Below, in pieces: positions 1 through 5,724 of a DNA stretch of 15,995 nt. Both the position numbers and the translations under genes were made by a program. Origin of the DNA: Ruminococcaceae bacterium UBA1244. Lineage in GTDB: Bacteria; Bacillota; Clostridia; Oscillospirales; Acutalibacteraceae. How positions within the stretch are numbered: the stretch's first letter is position 1; each line of letters opens with the position of its first letter. The notes below the pieces were generated by a model, which made no database searches, was not told where the DNA came from, and was given only the letters and a program-made list of their open reading frames with translations. The stretch is taken from contig DBWG01000165.1 in assembly GCA_002308635.1 (NCBI GenBank), positions 8,772 to 24,766 of the forward strand, given 5' to 3'.

Positions 1-59
1 TCTAAAACTTGGAAACTGCTATATTTGTTAATGAACAACATTGAAATGGAGGTGTTCTT

Positions 60-242
60 ATGGCGATAACTTATGAAGGCTTGTGCCAAAAGGTAGGATT
101 TGACATTGACAGCTATGAACCGGAAGTATCGGATTATGAGAATGATTCCAGAGTTTCACCTTTCTTGGTACTGTCAGATAACGAATTGGAGTTTCTGATT
201 AAGAGGCGAATGTCGATGATTAAAGGAAAACAAACGCAATAA
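60..242 (+). CDS. Small hypothetical acidic phage protein
   Basis: A 60-residue protein starting at ATG 60, behind a good Shine-Dalgarno (GGAGGT, about 47-52). The N-terminal two thirds are acidic (the stretch DSYEPEVSDYENDS) and the C-terminus is basic (LIKRRMSMIKGKQ). There is no membrane segment, signal peptide, cysteine pair or motif I recognise. It is the first gene in the window and is separated from the next by about 240 non-coding bases, so it may be the last gene of an upstream unit that could hold the terminase or portal. Its function is unknown. I call it real because of the ribosome binding site and its sensible composition. Confidence 0.6.
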   Translation: MAITYEGLCQKVGFDIDSYEPEVSDYENDSRVSPFLVLSDNELEFLIKRRMSMIKGKQTQ

Positions 243-286
243 CGTTGATAGGCTTATTTGAATTGCTTTTACGAAAATGCGCCTAC

Positions 287-304
287 AAGCCCGTATAAGC
301 CCGT
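287..304 (+). repeat. Tandem AAGCCCGT pair, 10-bp period
   Basis: AAGCCCGT occurs at 287-294 and again at 297-304, exactly 10 bp apart. It lies 37 bases upstream of a second set of short repeats with a similar period. Same-face spacing on the helix is typical of protein-binding arrays, but the units are short and chance is possible. Confidence 0.5.
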
Positions 305-340
305 TTTGCTTTAGGAGTATAGTTTATAGGGTAAAAATCT

Positions 341-378
341 TTAAACGTTTTTAAACGGTGTTAAACGGGTTTTAAACG
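341..378 (+). repeat. Four TTAAACG direct repeats, 10-11 bp period
   Basis: TTAAACG begins at 341, 351, 361 and 372, so the units are spaced 10, 10 and 11 bp, about one helical turn. The last three read TTAAACGG. All units face the same way. This resembles an iteron or activator-binding array in geometry. The bound protein is unknown and the function is inference. The repeats themselves are directly visible. Confidence 0.7.
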
Positions 379-484
379 GTATCGGGAATACAGGAACAAC
401 AGAATAACAAAAATGCGCTTTGCTTTTGAGAAATCTGAAAGCGGGGCGCTATTTTTATACCCAAAATTGAAAGGAGCAATGAAA

Positions 485-769
485 ATGTTGGTTGTATCGC
501 AAAGCGGAAAGACGGCAGTTAATATCGAACACGCCGCTAAAATTATCATCAGAACAAAAATGACAGGAAAAAGAGAAGAACCGAAATTTGAATACTATAT
601 TGCTGCAGGTAATTCTTTGGAGAGAAACGGTGAAGGATTTGTGCTTGCTGTATATTCTACCGAGGATAAAGCTATAGCGGAACTTAATGAATTGTTTTAT
701 CAGATCGATAAAGGATGCACTGTTTATTGGTTCCCGCCCGATATTACCGCTACGGAGGCCAACGAATGA
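485..769 (+). CDS. Small phage protein of the 'VVSQ-G' type
   Basis: A 94-residue protein that begins MLVVSQSGKTAVNIEH and continues as an alternating beta-type sequence to a helical segment (STEDKAIAELNELFYQI). It resembles a common family of unnamed small proteins in Firmicute phages that open with M-x-V-(V/I)-S-Q-(D/S)-G and end with a 'YSTEEKA' type helix. These often sit between head genes and the scaffold. That recognition is from memory, and the function of the family is unknown to me. The start at 485 is chosen because AAGGAG (471-476) is 8 nt away; an ATG at 479 is only 2 nt from it, and ATG 413 has no ribosome binding site. The stop overlaps the next start (ATGA). Confidence 0.75.
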   Translation: MLVVSQSGKTAVNIEHAAKIIIRTKMTGKREEPKFEYYIAAGNSLERNGEGFVLAVYSTEDKAIAELNELFYQIDKGCTVYWFPPDITATEANE

Positions 770-1092
770 ATGACATTCTGAAAAGCGAATATTCGGAGCA
801 GTTTGACAAGGAGCGCAAAGCAAGAATAGAAACATCATATTACAAATACGGTCCTGCTAGAGATAATTTTGCAACCGGACGGGTCGATGCACTTGCTACA
901 GCGGAGTTGTGTATCGAAGCTTTCAAGAAGGATAAGAACACAGAACACCTTGTTGATGCTGCGAATTATCTTATGTTCCGATACAAGTACCCTATGCCGG
1001 ACGAATTCTTTAAACCGACTGACAGCAACGGTTCTGTAGGAACGGTAGGAACGCCAATAAATCTTGAAAAACGATTGGGGGTGAACGCATGA
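766..1092 (+). CDS. Conserved hypothetical phage protein, about 108 aa
   Basis: Begins MNDILKSEYSEQFDKERKAR; the start at 766 overlaps the previous stop as ATGA and follows GGAGG (754-758) at 7 nt. The N-terminal half is helical and charged, with YYKYGPARDNF near residues 23-33 and a helix ATAELCIEAFKKDKNTEHLVDAANYLMF around 41-70. The C-terminal tail is Gly/Ser/Thr-rich and probably flexible. It looks like a family of uncharacterised proteins found in Clostridia phages next to head genes. There are no catalytic motifs and no membrane segment. It could bind phage DNA or another small protein of this cluster, but nothing in the sequence fixes this. An upstream in-frame ATG at 715 lies inside the previous gene and is rejected. 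Confidence 0.75.
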   Translation: MNDILKSEYSEQFDKERKARIETSYYKYGPARDNFATGRVDALATAELCIEAFKKDKNTEHLVDAANYLMFRYKYPMPDEFFKPTDSNGSVGTVGTPINLEKRLGVNA

Positions 1093-1319
1093 TCGAGGAG
1101 GCTACGGATTATGAGAGCTGGGCAGACGAATACAAACGAACAGCGGACACGACCAAAGAGAAGATCAAGAAGTTAGAGGAAAAGCGGAAGCATTGCAGAG
1201 ACCCGTCAGAACAGAGGGTCTACAGCGGCAGGCTGCTTATCCTCTATGAGATCTACGGCGAAAGCGTGGACAACTACAAAAAGCTTTTGAGCAAAGCGAA
1301 AAAACTGAACAGAGGATGA
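1089..1319 (+). CDS. Small coiled-coil hypothetical protein
   Basis: A 76-residue, highly charged protein starting with an ATGA overlap on the previous gene, behind GGGGGTGA. It is Lys/Glu/Arg-rich (TKEKIKKLEEKRKHC, KKLLSKAKKLNRG) with leucines spaced as in two helices, so a helical hairpin or short coiled coil is likely. It carries one cysteine (HC) and no membrane segment. Because it is translationally coupled to the preceding gene, it may act with it. Its position just before the scaffold region would fit a small assembly or nucleoid-binding role, but no function can be assigned. Confidence 0.7.
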   Translation: MIEEATDYESWADEYKRTADTTKEKIKKLEEKRKHCRDPSEQRVYSGRLLILYEIYGESVDNYKKLLSKAKKLNRG

Positions 1320-1324
1320 TCATC

Positions 1325-1399
1325 ATGGACATGAGCGAGATAATGAAAGCAAGTCAGGAAGCTATTGCGGGATATCCTGAAAGTTGGGACGTACAGTAA
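1325..1399 (+). CDS. Possible 24-aa small ORF
   Basis: ATG 1325 opens a 24-codon frame (MDMSEIMKASQEAIAGYPES..., stop TAA 1397-1399). A purine stretch AGAGGA lies about 10 nt upstream, overlapping the end of the coiled-coil gene. The peptide is a plausible amphipathic helix. The frame one base back (-1) stays open from 1381 to 1509 and would add a strongly basic tail, so this may be the 5' piece of a broken or frameshifted gene. Too short to judge by itself. Confidence 0.3.
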   Translation: MDMSEIMKASQEAIAGYPESWDVQ

Positions 1400-1509
1400 A
1401 CAACATACCCGCTAAGCTCGTCCAAAGCCACGGACGTGGAAGAAAACAGCCAAAGCGCTCCGCAAGGAGCGTGACGCAGACGGCTCGTAAGAAAGCCGCT
1501 GCGTCGTAA
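1381..1509 (+). pseudogene. Open frame with basic, KKAAAS-ended C-terminus, no start
   Basis: Following the TGA at 1378-1380, this frame is open for 42 codons to TAA 1507-1509. It reads KLGRTVNNIPAKLVQ, then HGRGRKQPKRSARS, and ends TARKKAAAS. The tail is rich in Arg/Lys and looks like a nucleic-acid-binding extension. There is no ATG. A TTG at 1384 has no ribosome binding site. A -1 shift from the 24-codon ORF near 1381 would fuse the two, but no slippery heptamer is there. Either this is the remnant of a gene with a 1-base indel, or it is a chance frame in a structured RNA region. The same bases form strong hairpins (1455-1505). Confidence 0.25.
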
Positions 1510-1532
1510 AATAGGGACCGGCGGCTCGCCGG
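1428..1532 (+). ncRNA. Hairpin array upstream of scaffold gene
   Basis: Successive inverted repeats fill the gap before the scaffold gene. (1) CCAC 1428-1431 with GTGG 1436-1439, weak. (2) GCGCTCC 1455-1461 with GGAGCGT 1466-1472, closed by a GCAA (GNRA) tetraloop, 6 Watson-Crick pairs plus one G-U. (3) GACGCAG 1473-1479 with CTGCGTC 1499-1505, extended inside by CGGCT 1481-1485 with AGCCG 1494-1498, one bulged A, 8-nt loop. (4) CCGGCG 1518-1523 with CGCCGG 1527-1532, loop GCT; its last two bases are the first of the scaffold Shine-Dalgarno. None is followed by a T-run, so they are not intrinsic terminators. A structured leader or processing element controlling scaffold/capsid expression is likely (inference). 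Confidence 0.5.
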
Positions 1533-1541
1533 AGGAGGAGA

Positions 1542-2126
1542 ATGAAAATGGATACGGAAGTAAAGACCGAACCTGTTGAGGTTCAGGAAACAGCGGCACA
1601 GCCTGATGCCGGCGCTGATCCGCAGGCACAGACCAAAACCAATAACACAAATGAGGGCGAACAGCCCGAAACAAAGGAAGATATTGTTATTACTGAGAAC
1701 GAAAAAGCTTATGGAAATGCACTGAGAAGGCTTTTGGGTGTTCCGGAGGGCGAAGAACTTGGCGGACTTGAAGAAAGGGTCACGGCCTTTGAAAAAGCTA
1801 TGGAAACGAAGCTTCAGGCGGCAAGAGATCAGGTGATCTCTGCGGAGTTGAAAGCTCTGACGGGATACAACACAAAGCTTCTTGACAGACTTCTTGACAG
1901 AAGCAAGCTTACTTTTGACGACAGCGGAAAGGTCGTTGGACTTGACAAAGCCGTCAAGCAGATAGAAACGGAGTTTCCGGAGATAAAGCTCAGAGAGGAA
2001 CACAAAAGCTTTGTACCGGTAAATCCTGCGGAGGGCGGTTTTGACGGAGACGGCAAAATGACGCTTTCCAAGGCAATGAAATATGCAAACGATCATCCAG
2101 GTGCGGATATAAGTTCACTGATCTGA
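1542..2126 (+). CDS. Phage scaffolding protein (GP20/DUF4355-like)
   Basis: A 194-residue acidic protein placed two genes before the major capsid gene. Residues 1-50 are a disordered Glu/Gln/Thr/Pro-rich tail. About 53-130 form charged helices (ENEKAYGNALRRLLG, LEERVTAFEKAMETKLQAARDQV). The middle holds the ALTGYNTKLLDRLLDRSKLTF segment, typical of GP20-like minor structural/scaffold proteins, in which a helix leads to 'D-x-G-x-V-x-G-L-D-x-A-V'. The C-terminus (KSFVPVNPAEGGFDGDGKMTLSKAMKYAN) matches the capsid-binding end in such families. It would line the prohead interior and template capsid assembly, then be expelled. Two ATGs (1542, 1548) sit behind GGAGGAGGAG (1531-1540); the spacing allows either. 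The ribosome binding site abuts a 6-bp hairpin, so its translation may be tuned. Confidence 0.85.
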   Translation: MKMDTEVKTEPVEVQETAAQPDAGADPQAQTKTNNTNEGEQPETKEDIVITENEKAYGNALRRLLGVPEGEELGGLEERVTAFEKAMETKLQAARDQVISAELKALTGYNTKLLDRLLDRSKLTFDDSGKVVGLDKAVKQIETEFPEIKLREEHKSFVPVNPAEGGFDGDGKMTLSKAMKYANDHPGADISSLI

Positions 2127-2137
2127 GGGTGACGGAA

Positions 2138-2320
2138 ATGAAATGCCCGTACATTGCAAACCGAACCGTCATCACACAGTGCAATATCACTTACGACGAG
2201 GACAGCGAACGTCAAAAAATGTGGAAAGAATGTCAGGTCAACAAGGTAAGCCTTGCTGATTGCTTGAAGGAAGAATGCGGCGCTTACAAGAACGGTGAGT
2301 GCCACTACAACAACAACTAA
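2138..2320 (+). CDS. Small six-cysteine protein between scaffold and capsid
   Basis: A 60-residue protein beginning MKCPYIANRT, start chosen at ATG 2138, with GAGGGTGA (2125-2132) at proper spacing; a GTG at 2129 would add three residues but has no ribosome binding site. Cysteines are at 3, 15, 32, 42, 47 and 55, with a histidine at 56. The last part, DCLKEECGAYKNGECH, has the look of a small zinc-binding knuckle. Similar Cys-rich small proteins (CPY... start, C-x4-C-x7-C end) are found in this slot in other gut Firmicute phages, as far as I recall, and are unnamed. A structural or regulatory zinc protein for head assembly is possible. The function is not known. Confidence 0.7.
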   Translation: MKCPYIANRTVITQCNITYDEDSERQKMWKECQVNKVSLADCLKEECGAYKNGECHYNNN

Positions 2321-2333
2321 AGGAGAGATTACA

Positions 2334-3665
2334 ATGGCAGTATTTGACAGCAAAAATTTTAACGGGGCAGTATTTGCGGCTTATGTCGAAAAGACACCCA
2401 ATCTTAACAGAAACGAGCTTATCAAGTCAAAAGCAGTAAAGAAAAGACAGGATATCGCAGACACATTCAAAGATCAGGTCGGCGGCAACTTTGCAGTTAT
2501 CCCGATAACCGGCAGGATCGGCGGCAAGCCTGTTAACTACAACGGTGCAACAGATATCGAATCCAAGAGCATCAAGACATATACTCAGGGACGCATTGTT
2601 GTAGGACGTGCGGACAGCTGGGTAGAAAATGATTTCAGCTATGACCTTACCGGAGTTGATTTCCTTGAACAGATTGCTCAGCAGGTCGGCGAATACTGGG
2701 ACGGTGTGGATCAGAATACTATCCTCAGCACACTTAAAGGTGCGTTTTCGATGACGGGAACTGAGAACCTTAAATTTGTAAACGGTCATACATACGACAT
2801 TACGGGCAAGACCGGAGATGAAGCTATGTTCGGGGCAACAACTCTCAACACCGGCATGCAGAAGGCTACGGGCGACAGAAAATCAAAGTTTACACTTGCG
2901 ATAATGCACTCGAATGTATCGACAAATGTAGAGAACCTTAAGCTTCTTGCCTACCTCAAATACACAGACAGGGACGGTGTTGAAAGAAACCTTACTCTCG
3001 GCACTCTCAACGGAAGAATTGTTCTTGTTGATGACAACGTTCCGACAGAAACAGTCTACAGCTCTGCCGGAGTTTATACCGTCACTGTGGGCGGTACGCT
3101 TGCAAGCGGCGACAAGATAACTGTTGCGGGCAAGACGGCAACTCTTAACAGCACGTCCGCCGCAAGTGCAGGTGCTGCTGCCGGAGCGGTTGTAACGGCT
3201 CTGGGCACAATGGACGAATATACTGTTACACGCTCGGACGGTGTTATTACATTCACTGAAAAAGCCGGATATTACGGCACGGGCGCACCTGATGCGGAGA
3301 TCGAATCTACTGCCGGTACGGTCGAAGTTGATACGACAACTGCGGCGGGTTCGTACACTGCGTATACAACTTATGTTCTCGGCGACGGAGCTATTGAATT
3401 TACCGACTGCGGAGTTAAAGTGCCGTATGAGATGTACAGGGACCCTGCAAAGAACGGCGGTCAGACGTTCCTTTTCAGCAGACAGAGAAAGATTTTTGCA
3501 CCATACGGAATTTCATGGATAAACTCCGGAATCATATCCCCTACCGATGCACAGCTTGAAACCGGAAGCAACTGGGAGCTTGCAAACTCCAACGAGGACG
3601 GCGGCGCAAAGGAATACTTCCCCCACAAGGGTATTCCGATAGCAAGAATTATTTCTAAGGGATGA
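2334..3665 (+). CDS. Major capsid protein with inserted beta domain
   Basis: A 443-residue protein starting at ATG 2334 behind AAGGAGAG; an upstream ATG at 2295 lies inside the preceding gene and is rejected. Residues 1-240 and 340-443 match the Firmicute phage coat protein (Gp13-like, HK97-type fold): N-terminal FNGAVFAAYVEKTPNLNRNELIKS-type helix, a hydrophobic core around VIPITGRIGGKPVNYNGATDI, and the C-terminal signature KVPYEMYRDPAKNGGQ, then SRQRKIFAPYGISW. Between RIVLVDDNVPTE and YTTYVLGDGAIEF, segments that are near-adjacent in related coat proteins, sits an extra stretch of about 95 residues (243-338) rich in Gly, Thr, Ala and Val, with a GDKITVAGKTATL motif as in phage Ig/beta decoration domains. 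It forms the capsid shell; the insert probably projects outward. Confidence 0.9.
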   Translation: MAVFDSKNFNGAVFAAYVEKTPNLNRNELIKSKAVKKRQDIADTFKDQVGGNFAVIPITGRIGGKPVNYNGATDIESKSIKTYTQGRIVVGRADSWVENDFSYDLTGVDFLEQIAQQVGEYWDGVDQNTILSTLKGAFSMTGTENLKFVNGHTYDITGKTGDEAMFGATTLNTGMQKATGDRKSKFTLAIMHSNVSTNVENLKLLAYLKYTDRDGVERNLTLGTLNGRIVLVDDNVPTETVYSSAGVYTVTVGGTLASGDKITVAGKTATLNSTSAASAGAAAGAVVTALGTMDEYTVTRSDGVITFTEKAGYYGTGAPDAEIESTAGTVEVDTTTAAGSYTAYTTYVLGDGAIEFTDCGVKVPYEMYRDPAKNGGQTFLFSRQRKIFAPYGISWINSGIISPTDAQLETGSNWELANSNEDGGAKEYFPHKGIPIARIISKG

Positions 3666-3672
3666 TGATATC

Positions 3673-4119
3673 ATGCTGACAGTCGGAGAAAACAGCTACG
3701 TTACGGTAAGTGAAGCGGAAGAGCTTCTTATCGGGAACAAATTCCGTGAAAGCTTTATGGTGCTGAGTACGGAGGAAAAAGAAGCCCTTTTGATAACGGC
3801 AGCAATGAGGGTCGATTTGCTGCCGTTCAGGGGCAGAAAATACGATCCTCGTCAGGCAATGGAGTTTCCGAGAAGCAAAATGAAGGCTGTGCCGTTTCGG
3901 GTCAAAATGGCGCAGGTCTCGGAGGCGGTCTGCGTTCTGGACAATGAAGCCGAAAACCGCAGGAGCATGGCGGAACAGGGAGTTACATCCGTAACGCTCG
4001 GAAAGGTCAGTGAGAGCTACGGGGATGCTTCCGGATCGTGGGACAAAACCGGACTTAAAAGCCGCGCGGCTTATTACTTCCTCAGGCCGTACACCTTCGG
4101 CGGTACTCCGATAGTATGA
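3673..4119 (+). CDS. Head-tail connector (DnaT-like/gp6-type adaptor)
   Basis: A 148-residue protein directly after the capsid gene. It begins with an 'SYVTVSEAEELL' segment, followed by helices (STEEKEALLITAAMRVDLLPFRGRKY), the conserved Q-x-M-E-F-P-R motif and VKMAQVSEAVCVL. The C-terminal part reads EQGVTSVTLGKVSESYG. This is the pattern of the phage family annotated as DnaT-like ssDNA-binding protein, which in this genomic slot acts as the adaptor ring under the portal, comparable to HK97 gp6 or SPP1 gp15. The start at 3673 is preceded by AAGGGA at about 10 nt, a weak site that may rely on ribosomes leaving the capsid gene 8 bases earlier. It overlaps the next reading frame slightly. Confidence 0.8.
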   Translation: MLTVGENSYVTVSEAEELLIGNKFRESFMVLSTEEKEALLITAAMRVDLLPFRGRKYDPRQAMEFPRSKMKAVPFRVKMAQVSEAVCVLDNEAENRRSMAEQGVTSVTLGKVSESYGDASGSWDKTGLKSRAAYYFLRPYTFGGTPIV

Positions 4120-4127
4120 GGTGCGAT

Positions 4128-4433
4128 ATGAGCATTGCGGAAAAATATTATACCGATACGGCTGTTATTGAGGTCTATTTGGGAACGAACGACAGGGGCG
4201 ATGCAATTTTTGAAGAAGCGGCAGTTGTCCCCTGCCGTTTTTCTTATGAGCAAAAAGAAATCCTTGACAGCAAGGGTGAAAAAACAGTGAGTACCGCAAG
4301 CATGATCTGCGGGATATTTATTCCCTCTTTAAGCCGTGTAAAAAACGAATTAAACGAGTCTTTTACGGTCAGATCTTGCGAACCGGTGAAACGCATTTCG
4401 GGAAAAATTGACCACTACGAGGTGATTTTATAA
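4128..4433 (+). CDS. Head closure / head-tail joining protein
   Basis: A 101-residue beta-rich protein, MSIAEKYYTDTAVIEVYLG onwards. Size, composition (VPCRFSYEQKEILDSKG, then ICGIFIPSLSRV) and position between the adaptor and the gp10-like protein identify the stopper or head-closure component (SPP1 gp16 / phage head-tail joining class). The start at 4128 is preferred because GAGGTG (4118-4123) precedes it at 4 nt. The alternative ATG 4116 (overlapping the previous stop as ATGA) has no clear site but would add only four residues. It would bind under the adaptor ring and plug the head until the tail docks. The family call rests mainly on gene order and fold-like composition. Confidence 0.7.
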   Translation: MSIAEKYYTDTAVIEVYLGTNDRGDAIFEEAAVVPCRFSYEQKEILDSKGEKTVSTASMICGIFIPSLSRVKNELNESFTVRSCEPVKRISGKIDHYEVIL

Positions 4434-4780
4434 TGGCGGGATATCTTAGCGGGCTTGAAGAGATCATTCAAAATATTCAGGATGAGGTTGACAAGCTTGA
4501 AGAAAAGAGTGTTGAGGGGCTTCATAAAGCACTGGCATACGTTAAGGACGAAGCTTCAAAGCGTGCGCCTGTGGATACGGGAGACCTGAGAGGTTCCGGA
4601 GATGTACAAATCGAAGGTGAGGTTGGAACGGTAAGCTTCAACACTCCTTATGCTGCCGCTCAGCATGAACACGTTGAGTATAATCATCCCCTGGGCGGTC
4701 AGGCGAAGTATCTTGAATCGGTGCTTGTGGAGGATAAGGACAAGATACTGCACATGATCGCCGGGGAGGATATAGAATGA
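4433..4780 (+). CDS. HK97 gp10-like tail completion protein
   Basis: A 115-residue protein whose ATG overlaps the previous TAA by one base, with GAGGTGA about 9 nt upstream. It has the classic pattern of the HK97-gp10 family: an N-terminal amphipathic helix (LEEIIQNIQDEVDKLEEK), a second helix (ALAYVKDEASKRAPVDTGDLRGS, with the A-P-x-D-T-G-x-L-R motif), a beta part (VSFNTPYAAAQHEHVEYNHP), and a C-terminal 'GGQAKYLESVL'. Members form part of the neck/tail-completion ring at the head-tail interface. The order adaptor, closure, gp10-like, terminator is the standard one. Confidence 0.9.
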   Translation: MAGYLSGLEEIIQNIQDEVDKLEEKSVEGLHKALAYVKDEASKRAPVDTGDLRGSGDVQIEGEVGTVSFNTPYAAAQHEHVEYNHPLGGQAKYLESVLVEDKDKILHMIAGEDIE

Positions 4781-5145
4781 CTGACAGCATAAAAACGTAT
4801 CTTTCAGGCTTCGGCTTTGAAAACATTTATATTGACATGATGCCGGCAGCGGAAAAGGTAAAAGACGCTGCCGGCATATTTGAATGGAGCAATCCGAGAT
4901 CGAAAACTACGGGAGAAACAAGCCATTACATACAGTTTCAGGTCAGGCGCACGAATTATGACAGCGCAAGGTCTGACTGCGGGTACATCCTCGAACTGCT
5001 TGACAGCGGGACGGAGGAAAGACTGATAAGGCTTGACGGGAGTACGTCCTGTATCGGAAGTGTCAGAAAAGGTCCGCTTCTTTTGGAGAGGGGAGCCGGA
5101 TTTGTTACATTCTACGGGGAAATGGTTTTTTGGAAAAACGAATAA
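4777..5145 (+). CDS. Tail terminator (minor capsid/tail protein)
   Basis: A 122-residue protein overlapping the previous gene by ATGA. It starts with an amphipathic helix (SIKTYLSGFGFENIYI) and then alternates beta segments: HYIQFQVRRTNYDSARSDCGYILELL, IGSVRKGPLLLERG, VTFYGEMVFW. This is the layout of the tail-terminator group often annotated as Minor_capsid_3 or phage tail terminator. It would form the ring that ends tail-tube growth and docks to the head. The place just before the major tail protein fits. Confidence 0.8.
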   Translation: MTDSIKTYLSGFGFENIYIDMMPAAEKVKDAAGIFEWSNPRSKTTGETSHYIQFQVRRTNYDSARSDCGYILELLDSGTEERLIRLDGSTSCIGSVRKGPLLLERGAGFVTFYGEMVFWKNE

Positions 5146-5160
5146 AGAAAGGTGATAAAT

Positions 5161-5712
5161 ATGTCGAACAAGAAATATCTTAAAGGTTTTGCAAACCTTG
5201 GATTTATTGCAGTTGCCGCAAATGACGGAGAAACGTACTCTACGGACAGTACATATCATTCCGTGCCGGGTGCGGTGGAATGCTCGAAAACGGACAACAG
5301 AGAGGATTTTAAGATACTTGCGGATGACGGAGTTTGGGACAACGGCGCTGAATGGGACGATTCCGATATTGAAATTACTGTCGTAGAATCAGACCTTGAA
5401 ACGATATCGTATCTTACGGGAGCGACTTATGAAAACGGCGTTCTTGAAGAGGGTACTCTTGACGAACCACCCCTTGTGGCGCTGACATTCTCAGCGCTGA
5501 GGGCTGACAACGGATACAGGCTGTTTCGTTATTACTGCTGTAAGTGCGTTGATTTCAGCGTATCGAGCCACACAACAAAGGGTCAGAACAAGGATGCTCA
5601 GAGCTACACGCTGAAATTCAAGGTGACGCCGAGAAAGATAGATCAGCGTATCAGAGGAACAAAGGATATAAATGCAGGCGACAGTCTTTCATGGCTGCGT
5701 TCTGTATCCTGA
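5161..5712 (+). CDS. Major tail tube protein (phi13-like family)
   Basis: A 183-residue protein with start ATG 5161 behind AAAGGTG (5148-5154, 6 nt); a GTG at 5152 is within this site and is rejected. It opens KYLKGFANLGFIAVAAN and has the hallmarks of the phi13-type major tail protein: 'PGAVECSKTDN', 'FKILADDGVWDNG', 'DIEITVVESDLETISYLTGATYENGVL', and a C-terminal beta hairpin with SYTLKFKVTPR. These proteins stack as hexameric rings around the tape measure to build the tube. Three cysteines (YYCCKC) sit in the core region, which is unusual but not diagnostic. It is followed within 12 bases by the chaperone gene. Confidence 0.9.
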   Translation: MSNKKYLKGFANLGFIAVAANDGETYSTDSTYHSVPGAVECSKTDNREDFKILADDGVWDNGAEWDDSDIEITVVESDLETISYLTGATYENGVLEEGTLDEPPLVALTFSALRADNGYRLFRYYCCKCVDFSVSSHTTKGQNKDAQSYTLKFKVTPRKIDQRIRGTKDINAGDSLSWLRSVS

Positions 5713-5724
5713 TGAGGGCTTGGT

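Larger units (their letters stand above)
243..484 (+). other. Non-coding gap with phased direct repeats
   Basis: About 240 bases lie between the 60-residue gene and the next credible start at 485, in an otherwise almost gapless gene array. The gap holds two AAGCCCGT units (287-294, 297-304), four TTAAACG units (341-378) and a weak 4-bp hairpin followed by ATTTTT at 440-455. An in-frame ATG at 413 would extend the next gene into this gap but lacks a ribosome binding site. I could not find a convincing -35/-10 pair. The likeliest role is regulatory (a late-operon control region) or a replication/packaging site. This is inference. Confidence 0.45.

Noticed and set aside
341..378. CRISPR-like array
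   Set aside because: Units are 7 bp with 3-4 bp between them; there are no spacers of useful length and no cas genes.
440..455. Hairpin AGCG-GGG-CGCT followed by ATTTTT, as an intrinsic terminator
   Set aside because: The stem is only 4 bp and the T-run is short; it lies just before a ribosome binding site, so termination there is doubtful.
413..484. Upstream in-frame extension of the 'VVSQ-G' gene from ATG 413
   Set aside because: No ribosome binding site before 413, whereas AAGGAG sits 8 nt before ATG 485; the family of similar proteins starts at the VVSQ motif.
1473..1505. Long GC stem as a transcription terminator after the small-gene cluster
   Set aside because: The stem is strong but the bases after it (GTAAAATAGGG) contain no T-run, so an intrinsic terminator is not supported.
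1362..2096. Long minus-strand frame of 244 codons opposite the scaffold gene
   Set aside because: Antisense shadow of a well-supported gene; Phe/Cys/Ser/Arg-rich composition with no family resemblance and no ribosome binding site context.
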